A DNA stretch of 64,000 bases from Chlorobiaceae bacterium (GCA_013334925.1 JAAXWP010000004.1:1-64000), one strand, 5' to 3'. Shown: positions 53,395 through 62,832, counted from the stretch's first letter. Translations and numbers: made by a program. Notes: generated by a model from the letters alone, not told the origin.

Positions 53395-54951
53395 ATGCTC
53401 ACCACACTCTGTGCGGCTTCGCTCATGGGCATCGACGCCCTCAAGGTCGACATCGAAACCAATGTCTCCACCGGACTTCCCGCATTCACGGTGGTCGGCC
53501 TGCCGGACAACGCCGTCAAGGAGAGCCGCGAACGCATCCTGACGGCCATACGCAACTCGGGCTTCGAGCTTCCGTCGAAGAAGATCACGGTCAACCTCGC
53601 GCCCGCCGACGTGCGCAAGGAAGGAACAGCCTTCGATCTCGGCATCGCGGTCGGCCTGCTCGGCTCCCTGGCGGAAATCCGAGGCAGCCTTGATGGGACC
53701 CTCGTCATGGGAGAGCTCGCGCTCGACGGTTCGTTACGAAGGATCAACGGAGCCCTGCCGGTGGCAGTCATGGCTGCAAAGGAGAAGCTCCGCCGCATCA
53801 TCCTGCCTGCCGTGAACGCATCCGAGGCCGCCGTGGCCGTGTCCGCATCTGGCGCGGACATCCAGGTGTTCGGCGTTGAATCGCTGAATGAAACGGTCGC
53901 CCTCATCAATGGCACGGACACCTTCACTCCGGTAAGCGTGGATGTCGCCAGCCTGTTCACCTGCGAGCCTGAATACCCGGTCGATTTCGCCGAGATCAAA
54001 GGCCAGCAGACCGCCAAGAAGGCGCTCGAGATCGCCGCCGCCGGAGGCCATAACATTCTGATGATCGGTCCCCCCGGCAGCGGAAAGACGCTGCTTGCCA
54101 AGGCCCTGCCGGGAATCCTCCCCCCGCTCGGCTTCGAGGAGTCGCTCGAGACGACCAAGATCTATTCAGTGGCAAACCTGCTCGATCGCGATCAGCCGCT
54201 CATGATCTCCCGACCGTTCCGCAGCCCCCACCACACCACGAGCAACATCGCGCTCATCGGCGGCGGCGCGCTGGCTCGACCCGGAGAGGTGAGCCTGGCA
54301 CATAACGGCGTACTGTTCCTGGATGAGCTTCCGGAGTTCAGCCGCAGCGCCCTGGAGGTGCTTCGCCAGCCCCTCGAAGACCGCGAGGTCACCGTTTCGA
54401 GGGCTGCGCTCACCACTCGCTACCCTGCGGGCTTCATGCTCGTGGCTGCGATGAATCCCAGCCCTGCAGGCGCGCTGAAGGACCGGGACGGTATGCCGAC
54501 CGCCTCCCCGGATCAGATACGAAGGTACCTTTCGAAGATCTCAGGCCCATTGCTCGACCGCATCGACATCCACATCGACGTACCCAAGGTCGATAATGCC
54601 GACCTGTTCTCTTCCAGCACGGCTGAGTACTCCCGTGATATCCGGGCGAGGGTTATCGAGGCCCGGCGTATCCAGCACGAGCGATTCACGTCGCTGACCT
54701 CTCCGAGGATTTTCACCAACGCCCAGATGAGCTCGAAACTGATCCGTCAGTTCTGCCCGCTCGATCGCCAGTCCTCGGATCGGCTCATGGAGGCAATGAA
54801 CCGCCTGAACCTCTCGGCAAGGGCGCACGACCGCATCCTCAAGGTCAGCCGGACCATCGCCGACCTCGAGGGCTCCGAAAAGATCGAGATGAAACATCTG
54901 GTCCAGGGCATCCAGTACCGCAACCTCGATCGGGAGTTCTGGAATTTCTGA
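53395..54951 (+). CDS. comM: YifB/ComM family Mg-chelatase-like ATPase
   Basis: VDIETNVSTGLPAFTVVGLPDNAVKESRERI; MIGPPGSGKTLLAKALPGILPPL; FRSPHHTTSNIALIGGG. Confidence 0.95.
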   Translation: MLTTLCAASLMGIDALKVDIETNVSTGLPAFTVVGLPDNAVKESRERILTAIRNSGFELPSKKITVNLAPADVRKEGTAFDLGIAVGLLGSLAEIRGSLDGTLVMGELALDGSLRRINGALPVAVMAAKEKLRRIILPAVNASEAAVAVSASGADIQVFGVESLNETVALINGTDTFTPVSVDVASLFTCEPEYPVDFAEIKGQQTAKKALEIAAAGGHNILMIGPPGSGKTLLAKALPGILPPLGFEESLETTKIYSVANLLDRDQPLMISRPFRSPHHTTSNIALIGGGALARPGEVSLAHNGVLFLDELPEFSRSALEVLRQPLEDREVTVSRAALTTRYPAGFMLVAAMNPSPAGALKDRDGMPTASPDQIRRYLSKISGPLLDRIDIHIDVPKVDNADLFSSSTAEYSRDIRARVIEARRIQHERFTSLTSPRIFTNAQMSSKLIRQFCPLDRQSSDRLMEAMNRLNLSARAHDRILKVSRTIADLEGSEKIEMKHLVQGIQYRNLDREFWNF

Positions 54952-54971
54952 TAACGAGGGCCGCTTCGGCT

Positions 54972-56219
54972 TCACACCAGCGAAATGCCGTGCAATCGCC
55001 TCAGTCTGAATGAGTACCAGAGGCCTCTGATCAAAAGGAGTAGTACCGATGAAACAATCGCGCCTTCGACACCAAAAAAACAGATCAGCAGGGGGCTTGA
55101 AAACAGGCTGAGCAGCAATATCCTGCTTGAAATAGCGGAGTCCTCCTTTTCGTACCCGCCAAATCTGAGAAACGGAGATGCGAGCTGAAGGACAGAGTTG
55201 ATGGCGGTACCTATCAGGATGAACCATAACCATGGGGTATACACCACCATATCCTGGTGGAACCACCCGAGGATCAGCTCGGCATAATATGCCAGTAACG
55301 AAACCGTGATGACATTTATAACCGCCAGCCACAAAACAGCACCCAGATAACTCTTCCGCATCGTGCTGCTGTCGTGCTCCATAACGGCGATCCTCGAAGA
55401 GAGAAAATAGTAGAATGCGGTATAATTGATCCAGATGATCGAGGAGATAAAGACCAGCAATGAGAAGGCTCCGACCGTTTCCTCCCCGTTGTAGAAAACC
55501 TCCAGGCACCAGAGTTCAACAACCGAAATGAAGTTGTTCGCAAGGCCGATGATCAGCATCGGCTTGCCGACAGCCCTCCATTCAGGAATGCACAGCGTCT
55601 GTTTCTGCCGGTAAAAATCGAATGGAATCGACTTCATGGCCGCCCATGACTGAACTGCGACGCTGAGCGACAGACTCAGCAACAGCAGCCCGATCGCTTC
55701 GTATTCATTGATGGAAGATGCAAACAGCATCCAGGCAGAGATTCCGGCCAGGAACAGCAGGGATTTCAACAGTTCGGTCGTCAGGCTGGAAGCATACTCG
55801 CGATGCATGGCCAACAGTAATCCCCCCAGAAAGGTGAATACCGAAAGGACGGGAGCCAGAATCATCGCGAAGTATGACTCATGGAGCAGTTTGTCAAGTC
55901 GATAATAGCGCAGGCCATAATCGACCGCGAGCGAACAGATGCTGGCGCATACGGAGATAAGCAGGCTCAGTTTCAGGTAATGAACGATGTAGCCCTTGAT
56001 CTTGCCCCACTCTTTCTGTTCGAGATACCTGGGGATGAAGCGGTTGGAAGCGGCATCGCCTCCGGAGACGAACAGCATCGAACAGATGGTTGCCAGGCTT
56101 ACCGCCACATTGAAATCGCCAAGGCCATCGAGGTCAAGATGCCTGGCAAGAAACCTGTTTACCGCGTACTCTGCTGCAAACCCGGCATAGAGTATCAAGA
56201 GCAATATGATGTTTGTCAT
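54972..56219 (-). CDS. MOP/Wzx-like flippase (polysaccharide or lipid exporter family)
   Basis: About 12 hydrophobic segments; GDFNVAVSLATICSMLFVSGGDAASNRFIPRYLEQ as in Wzx/MATE-type exporters. Confidence 0.75.
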   Translation of the reverse strand: MTNIILLLILYAGFAAEYAVNRFLARHLDLDGLGDFNVAVSLATICSMLFVSGGDAASNRFIPRYLEQKEWGKIKGYIVHYLKLSLLISVCASICSLAVDYGLRYYRLDKLLHESYFAMILAPVLSVFTFLGGLLLAMHREYASSLTTELLKSLLFLAGISAWMLFASSINEYEAIGLLLLSLSLSVAVQSWAAMKSIPFDFYRQKQTLCIPEWRAVGKPMLIIGLANNFISVVELWCLEVFYNGEETVGAFSLLVFISSIIWINYTAFYYFLSSRIAVMEHDSSTMRKSYLGAVLWLAVINVITVSLLAYYAELILGWFHQDMVVYTPWLWFILIGTAINSVLQLASPFLRFGGYEKEDSAISSRILLLSLFSSPLLICFFGVEGAIVSSVLLLLIRGLWYSFRLRRLHGISLV

Positions 56220-56297
56220 TTTCCTCGCTTCAATGGTCCAGAGTTACCCGATGAAAAATCGATGATCATCACTATCGCCCCTGTGCAATCAGCTCGA

Positions 56298-57512
56298 TCA
56301 GCAAGGCACCACATTATATGGCTGGCGGATATTCAGCGTGTAGTTCATCTTCTTTTCGCCATGCCTCTCCCTGTCCGACCTGGTAAAGACGAGACCTGTC
56401 GGAAAGTATGGGAGCGTCCCGGTCATGTAATTCGAGCTGCTTTCCGTGTCGATAATGATCCCCCCCTGCTCTCGAACTTCCCTGAGGATAAAGACGTACA
56501 GCAGCATCTCTCGCAGGGCTGCGGGCACGATCGGCTCCGTGAACCCGATCAGCACGTTCTGCCGGTAGATACGCTCCTGTTCGACGAATGCATGGATGAG
56601 TGGACCACAATCACCGATCTCGCTCAACCACGACTCCACCTCTGCCGGTCTGGTGATGTTATCCAGCTGGTCCGGAAACCGTTGTGCAAACGAGCTCCGA
56701 ATCTCGTAGATGATGGCTCCGAATTTTTTGTCCAGTGAACCGGGAGATGCATCGATGGCAAACTTTCCCATCTCCTGCTGAAGATAGCGGCGCATATCCG
56801 CTGCCGCCATTCCAAGCGTAGCAAACAACCGCTCCGGATCGTGCTGATAGTGCTGATGAACAAAACGGGCCATATCGACGAGGTGCTCCGGATCGCCAGT
56901 CTCTCCCGTATAGCACCAGAACTCCCAGTCAATGGCAACGGCCCGTTCCGTAAGCGGTGCAAAAATCCGGCCCAGAGTGGCGGCCACCTCACGAAATCGC
57001 GCTCCTGTCGATGGCAGCAGTTCACCCGAGCAGTGCCAAAGCCTGCCGTTGGCATCGCGGCGGTACTGGTAGCTGGGGCAGACCAGACTGATCAGCCGAA
57101 CCCTTCCCATCCCTGCCTGCCCGGCAAGCTGCCCCAGAGCCAGGCTGACATACAGGGGATCATTATCCTTTTTGTGCATGGAGGTGATCCCCAGCAGGGT
57201 CGGGATGACTTCACGAAGCAGAGCGACTGCAAGCGGTTCATTCCAGACTTTCCAGCGGCTCACAGCCTCGAAGAGCGGCAGGTAAATTCGCTCCGACAGG
57301 GCACGAGCCTTGAGCTTGCTGATGAAACCGAGTGTCGGAACGAGCGGTCCGAGAAAGCTCTCCTGCAGGAGCGAAGGAACCGCCTGGTAATATCCCCTCA
57401 GGCTTCCCCTGATCGTTGAAGCTGGCTTTCCCGTAATGCGCTCCAGCAAATCGAGAAGCTGCCTGCTGTGATCAACGCTGGTGATGGCAGGCTCTGAAAT
57501 CAGCGTATTCAT
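56298..57512 (-). CDS. Orphan hypothetical protein (about 404 aa from internal start)
   Basis: Long ORF overlapping the kamA-like gene by 41 nt; no family recognised. Confidence 0.75.
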   Translation of the reverse strand: MNTLISEPAITSVDHSRQLLDLLERITGKPASTIRGSLRGYYQAVPSLLQESFLGPLVPTLGFISKLKARALSERIYLPLFEAVSRWKVWNEPLAVALLREVIPTLLGITSMHKKDNDPLYVSLALGQLAGQAGMGRVRLISLVCPSYQYRRDANGRLWHCSGELLPSTGARFREVAATLGRIFAPLTERAVAIDWEFWCYTGETGDPEHLVDMARFVHQHYQHDPERLFATLGMAAADMRRYLQQEMGKFAIDASPGSLDKKFGAIIYEIRSSFAQRFPDQLDNITRPAEVESWLSEIGDCGPLIHAFVEQERIYRQNVLIGFTEPIVPAALREMLLYVFILREVREQGGIIIDTESSSNYMTGTLPYFPTGLVFTRSDRERHGEKKMNYTLNIRQPYNVVPC

Positions 57513-58518
57513 ACAATCTGTTTTCGAAATTTCGAAACGAGTATAACCCGTCATCATGACCGGTCACATAATCGGGTGACAAAGGTACCTTACCGCCACC
57601 GTTCTCCAGGTCTATGACCAGTTGCGGTGTTGCCATGCCGCTCATCCACCCCTGGATGGAACGGATGATCTCATACCCGGTCTCAAGGCTGGTGCGAAAA
57701 TGACCGGTGCCCTTCACCATGTCCGGTATGAACAGATAGTATGGCTTTACCCGCATGGCCAGAAGCTTGCGCACCAGTTCCCGCATCACCTCGGAGGAGT
57801 CATTGACGCCTCTGAGCAGCACCGACTGGTTACCGAGCTGTATGCCTGCGTCGGCAAGCATGGCGCAGGCCCGTTGGGACTCGAAGGTGATTTCAGCCGG
57901 TGAGTTGAATTGCACGTTGACATAGAGCGGATGATACTTTTTCAGCATGTTGCAGAGCGCTGCGTCGATCCGTCCCGGATCCACACAGGGTATGCGGGTA
58001 CCAATCCTGACAATGTCGATGTGTGGAACAGTTCGTACAGCCCTGATGATCTCCTCCAGCCGATTAACAGGCAGGGTGAGCGGATCACCTCCCGAGATCA
58101 GCACATCGTGCACCTCCTCATGACGGTTCAGGTATTCCACGACCCGGGCGATCTCGTCATCGGTGATGGTCGTCGTCCGGTCGCTGATATTACGTTTCCT
58201 GGTGCAGAAACGGCAATACATGGCGCAATTGTTGGTCACCAGAAGCAGCACCCGGTCAGGATACCGGTGGTGCAGTCGGGGAACCGGAGAGTGCTCCTCC
58301 TCTCTGAGAGGATCGGTCTGGCCCGAGTCATCGTTCAGCTCCTCTTCCGATGGTATGCACTGTCTGTAGATCGGGTCACCCGGCGCCCTGATCAGACCCA
58401 GGTAATAGGAGGTCACCCTCATGGGGTATTGCAGGGCAACCCTGCTGATGGCGTCACGCTCATCTTTCGTGAATAACGGCATATCGGCCAGGGCTGGCTG
58501 GCGGTACGTGTTGTTCAT
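57472..58518 (-). CDS. Lysine 2,3-aminomutase (KamA)-like radical SAM/PLP enzyme
   Basis: YPDRVLLLVTNNCAMYCRFCTRKR; ISGGDPL; DLENGGGKVPLSPDYV. Confidence 0.9.
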   Translation of the reverse strand: MNNTYRQPALADMPLFTKDERDAISRVALQYPMRVTSYYLGLIRAPGDPIYRQCIPSEEELNDDSGQTDPLREEEHSPVPRLHHRYPDRVLLLVTNNCAMYCRFCTRKRNISDRTTTITDDEIARVVEYLNRHEEVHDVLISGGDPLTLPVNRLEEIIRAVRTVPHIDIVRIGTRIPCVDPGRIDAALCNMLKKYHPLYVNVQFNSPAEITFESQRACAMLADAGIQLGNQSVLLRGVNDSSEVMRELVRKLLAMRVKPYYLFIPDMVKGTGHFRTSLETGYEIIRSIQGWMSGMATPQLVIDLENGGGKVPLSPDYVTGHDDGLYSFRNFENRLYEYADFRACHHQR

Positions 58519-58519
58519 G

Positions 58520-60031
58520 TTAAAACGCTGCCTCCATGAATGCGGGATCGAAGTTGGGGAATCGATCTCCGAGTTTTGTCGTCACCTGCTCCTGGCTGCC
58601 GATGATCTCCTCCATGACCGAACAATACTCATCCATGGCCCGATGGAACAGGTATTCGAAATCTCGTTTCGTCAGGTATTTCGTTTCGAAGGTGGGCTGG
58701 TTGCGGCCATCATAATGGCTGTAATCGGGATCTACCCAGGTGATGCCGTAGTTCTGCCGGTGCTCATAGAAATCGGTGCCTGGATAGCCGACGAGCATGT
58801 TGATTTCAGCGGTACTCGACAGGCCGGTACGCAGCCACTGGCTCATGGTCTCTATGGTCTGGCGGGCGGTCTCATAGGTCTCAAGGGGTGAACCGACAAG
58901 CCAGTAAGTATGGGTTTCGATCCCCTCTTCCCTTGCATATTCAAGCATACGCATCACCTCGGGAATCCGGATATTTTTACCCATGACCCGGAGCAGATCC
59001 TGGTTGGCGCTCTCCACTCCCACATGCAGGCATCGGCAGTCTGCCTCACGCAGCCTTCGGAAGTGCTCCCTGGTGGCAGCAGGGTTGACCCTGGTCTGCG
59101 CCTCCCAGTGCATTTCCGGTCGCAACGATCCCATCAGACCGGCGATCTCCATGGCACGGTCGAGATGATGCAGAAAATCGTGGGTCCCCAGGTAAAAGAA
59201 TCGGCTGTTGCGCCGTTCCATCAGGTAGGTCACCTCCGCCCTGAACCGATCCGGATTCTGGCCGGTAACCTTCGGCTTCCAGAAATCCGCGCACCAGACG
59301 CAGTCGTTGGTGCAGCCGGTAAGCGGCGTCACCCTGGAGATGGGGATGGAAATCCGGTCGTCTCCACCCAGTTCTTCGCTGCTGAAATTGTCCTCCAGGT
59401 GCTCATAGCCGATCATCGGCAACAGAGAACGATCCATGCGAGGACGGTCAGGAGTTTTAAGGACTTTCCCATCCCTGATGAAGCTGATCCCCGCGATGCC
59501 GTCGATAGGCCTGTTGCGCTCCATCGCCCTGAGCAGCTCCAGGGTGGTCTGTTCGCCCTCCCTGTGCACCAGAATGTCAAAGACCGAATCGCGAAGCACC
59601 TCCTCATGCCGTACCCAGGCGTGGTTGCCTCCCAGGATCAGGGGAATATCGGGATACTCCTGCCTGATACGTCGAGCCATGCGATCGGCGGTCCTGTAGC
59701 TGGCGGTGATCGAGCTGAACCCGATCACGTCGAACTCATCCGCCCGGTTGAGGATTTTCCGGAGAAGCATCTCCTCCCGGTCCACATCGTTGCCCTCCGG
59801 ACTGATCGGGCCGAAAAAGGAGCACTCGATCTCATGCTGTTCAAGGAAGGAGATCAGCTGCAGGAGGCCCAGATGAACCGGCTCCAGCATCCAGAAACGG
59901 GAAAAGTCCTGTCCGGTCAGATGGTTGAACACCGTAAAAGCACGGGATGCAAAAAGATAGAAATAATAGCGGCGCTGCATGTTGCTGAGAGGAACCGCCG
60001 GGACCGGCGGAGCGACAAATGCTACTTTCAC
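58520..60031 (-). CDS. B12-binding-type radical SAM protein
   Basis: N-terminal B12-binding-like Rossmann domain, GCTNDCVWCADFW (CxxxCxxC), YPGTDFYE; GTG start. Confidence 0.85.
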   Translation of the reverse strand: MKVAFVAPPVPAVPLSNMQRRYYFYLFASRAFTVFNHLTGQDFSRFWMLEPVHLGLLQLISFLEQHEIECSFFGPISPEGNDVDREEMLLRKILNRADEFDVIGFSSITASYRTADRMARRIRQEYPDIPLILGGNHAWVRHEEVLRDSVFDILVHREGEQTTLELLRAMERNRPIDGIAGISFIRDGKVLKTPDRPRMDRSLLPMIGYEHLEDNFSSEELGGDDRISIPISRVTPLTGCTNDCVWCADFWKPKVTGQNPDRFRAEVTYLMERRNSRFFYLGTHDFLHHLDRAMEIAGLMGSLRPEMHWEAQTRVNPAATREHFRRLREADCRCLHVGVESANQDLLRVMGKNIRIPEVMRMLEYAREEGIETHTYWLVGSPLETYETARQTIETMSQWLRTGLSSTAEINMLVGYPGTDFYEHRQNYGITWVDPDYSHYDGRNQPTFETKYLTKRDFEYLFHRAMDEYCSVMEEIIGSQEQVTTKLGDRFPNFDPAFMEAAF

Positions 60032-61047
60032 GGTAACCCTCCTTGCTGTGCGTTGAATCTGGCATCTTCCGAAAACCTGAAACATCCCGGATCGGGAGCT
60101 GTCAGCGACCCCCAGGTCGCATATGCCACCGCGCGGCAGCCATAACAGCGGCTTCGTTCAGGGCAGGCTCCGCAGGAACCTTCCAGGTGATGCTCGATAG
60201 TGCGGCACCGCTCGAGGATTTCGGATTCCCTCCATATGTTCGTTATGGATGCCTGGCGAAGGTCTCCCACTTCGATGTCGATCGATGAACAGGGGCGAAT
60301 TTTCGCATCGGACCCGATATAGCAGCCGGCCTTGAGCCGGTTGCATGGGGTGTCTCCTGAAAAAGGCAACGCTGCAGGCTGGTCTGGGGACTCCTGGTCA
60401 AGAAACTGTTTCAGATCGGCCGAAAAAGGAACATTGTCTGCCTGAAGCCCCCCCACCGGAATGGCTCGGTTCAACACGAACCCGCAGCCGTTCTGCCCAG
60501 CGAAGCTGCGCAAGTCAGGCAGTGCCGTGAAGTTCGACCTCGAACCCAGCGAATGGATGGCGAACATGGGATACCGGTCCGCATGGTATCCGGCCGCACG
60601 GAGATGATCCAGCGCTTCAAAGACGATCCGCAGCTCCCCCTGGCCGCCTGACAAAGCGGTGAACTCCCCGGCATCGAGGGTGGTGAGGCTGATCGCCACG
60701 TTGATCCGGGCATCGGCCAGCTTCCCGGCAATCTCCCTGTCGATCAGGGAACCGTTGGTGACCAGCTGCACCATCACGTCGTTTTCGCGAAGATAGCCCA
60801 CCACATCCCAGAAGTGAGGGTAAAGCAGTGCCTCACCCCCCGTCAGTTCGACCTTGCGTAAACCCAGGGGTAGCGATTCAGTCAGGGCATTGCGGAGCAG
60901 CCCATAATCCAGATCGGTGACCGGATAGTCCTTTTTGGAGCAGAATACGCAGGTGAAGTTGCACCGGGTCGTGCAGGAAACCGTGAGGTACGCAAGCTGC
61001 CCGGGATACTCCAGATCGGTATACTCCCAGGGATTCACCTTGTTCAT
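60028..61047 (-). CDS. Radical SAM/SPASM protein
   Basis: CNFTCVFC; VELTGGEALLYPHFWDVV; SPASM-like CGACPERSRCYGCRAVAYATWGSLTAPDPGC. Confidence 0.92.
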   Translation of the reverse strand: MNKVNPWEYTDLEYPGQLAYLTVSCTTRCNFTCVFCSKKDYPVTDLDYGLLRNALTESLPLGLRKVELTGGEALLYPHFWDVVGYLRENDVMVQLVTNGSLIDREIAGKLADARINVAISLTTLDAGEFTALSGGQGELRIVFEALDHLRAAGYHADRYPMFAIHSLGSRSNFTALPDLRSFAGQNGCGFVLNRAIPVGGLQADNVPFSADLKQFLDQESPDQPAALPFSGDTPCNRLKAGCYIGSDAKIRPCSSIDIEVGDLRQASITNIWRESEILERCRTIEHHLEGSCGACPERSRCYGCRAVAYATWGSLTAPDPGCFRFSEDARFNAQQGGLP

Positions 61048-62117
61048 ATCCCCCTCCTTCCTGCGGCTTCGGCAATCGAGCTGGCTGTAAGGTCATAGGC
61101 AAAGGTGTTGAACGAACCGGTTTTACGATGCACGATCGAGAAACAGGTGTTGTGGCAGCGACCCGGACCTTCCAGGTGCTGGCATTCCCCGCAGATTTCG
61201 GGAGTTTCGGTCAGCGCCCGGTTGCGCAGCCCGCTCGTCTCCCAGATTTCCCGAAGGGACGATTCGTTCAGGTTGCCGATAGCTTCGGTATGGTCCCAGA
61301 AACCGCAGAGCAGAACCTCACCCGTGGCATTGATATGGACGTAATCGAAGCCGCAGGTGCACTCTACCCAGATGACGTTCGGATGGGGTTCGTACAGTTC
61401 GGGATATTTGCAGCGAACCAGCGGAGAACAGCAGATCCGCACCGGAATCCTGCCGTTTCTTGCCCTGGCGGTCAGTCGCCTGAACACCTCGCTCATTTCG
61501 TCAAGTCCCGGATAGAGATCGAAAACCTCGTCATAGGTCGCGACCAGACATTGCGCGCCCATGATGATATTCCGGCCGGGGGTGGCTACGCTTTCCGCAT
61601 AATCGTAGAGCGCTTCGAGCTCATGGAGGTTGTGGCGCGTCACTGTCGCTTCGAGGTCGACGGTTATGCCCTGATCTGCAAGGGAGAGTGCGTTTGCCTT
61701 GAGACGCGCCAGGTTTTCCGCGCCGCTCCCTTCGGGAAAACCGCGCAGGAACTCGAGCTTTTCGGGGTCGAGGGTATCGAAGGAGACACAGGCAAACTGC
61801 AGACCGCCTTCAGCCAGTCTTCTCGACCATTCGGGATCGATGTTCCTGCAATTCGTGTTGATACGGTTTTTGACACCAAACCTGTTGGCGATCTCCATGG
61901 CCTGAAGCAGGTAGTGCTTCGACTTTTCGGACATGGTGACCTCGCCGCCCTCGAACCAGACCCATTCAGGCCGTTCCTCCGCGAGGGTTTTTTCGACGAT
62001 TTCAAGGGGAAGCCACTGGTTGAACTCCGGAAGGTCCTGGTCATACGCGCAATAGACACACCTCGCATTGCACGCCTGAAGTAACTGGAATTCAATGACC
62101 CTGAACTTGCTACTCAT
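61044..62117 (-). CDS. Radical SAM protein with C-terminal Cys-rich (SPASM/twitch-like) domain
   Basis: CNARCVYC; C-terminal CTCGFDYVHINATGEVLLCGFW...CGECQHLEGPGRCHNTC; start at MSSKFRV after aggaggt. Confidence 0.9.
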   Translation of the reverse strand: MSSKFRVIEFQLLQACNARCVYCAYDQDLPEFNQWLPLEIVEKTLAEERPEWVWFEGGEVTMSEKSKHYLLQAMEIANRFGVKNRINTNCRNIDPEWSRRLAEGGLQFACVSFDTLDPEKLEFLRGFPEGSGAENLARLKANALSLADQGITVDLEATVTRHNLHELEALYDYAESVATPGRNIIMGAQCLVATYDEVFDLYPGLDEMSEVFRRLTARARNGRIPVRICCSPLVRCKYPELYEPHPNVIWVECTCGFDYVHINATGEVLLCGFWDHTEAIGNLNESSLREIWETSGLRNRALTETPEICGECQHLEGPGRCHNTCFSIVHRKTGSFNTFAYDLTASSIAEAAGRRGI

Positions 62118-62832
62118 GCTTCTGACCTCCTGTTGATAGGGGTTGGGGTAAGAGGAGAGGCTGATACAAAGCATATGTAAGGAACAAGGGAAGCGGACAT
62201 CATAGCGTTCCGGGCAAAATCCGAACACCCGGCGATAAATGGTCTGTCCTGTGAATATGCAGCTTCCTTTCAACTAAACAGGCAACACCGATTTTACCTG
62301 AAAATCAACGATCCTGCGTCACTTGAATACGTTACAGGCACAAACACCGACGATTATCTTTCGTAATTTATTCACAAACAAACATACACGTAAATCACAC
62401 GCAGGACCGTAAAAGCAACTCTTGAATATATTTATTTATACTCTCGTCATCAAGACACAATATGCACTTAACGCCTATACAGCCGATTGCGACGTAAAAT
62501 AACTGAAGGTGCTCACCTGTCGGTAAAAACACCCTTTTCACCTGTGGCAAGGCCCACGCTCAGGAGTTATCACTCCGGCAATTAAAAGTGTCAATCCGGT
62601 TTGTTATTGGTTGTCATTCTTCGCTTCGCTCAGGAGGACAGAGTGGGCCTGGAATACTTTTGCATCCTTTAGTCGCCGATGTGATAATGCAAAAAAACCT
62701 GAGCTGTTCGGCGTCGAGGGCGAACGATCGCAACCTCGATCGTCGCGAGCCGTGGAGCTGCTGAATGGCGTATTGCTGAAATGAGAGAACGGCAACAGGG
62801 GCGCGGCTTGCCATGCCCCTGCCGGTGACGGG

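Noticed and set aside
58910-60145. 411-aa plus-strand ORF opposite the B12-type radical SAM gene
   Set aside because: No motif, covers a clear CxxxCxxC-containing enzyme on the other strand.
61128-62084. 318-aa plus-strand ORF opposite the first radical SAM gene
   Set aside because: Antisense shadow ORF.
62604-62814. 63- and 66-aa ORFs as RiPP precursors for the radical-SAM cassette
   Set aside because: Two frames open over the same DNA that looks like a dispersed repeat; no leader/core pattern; separated from the operon by about 480 nt.
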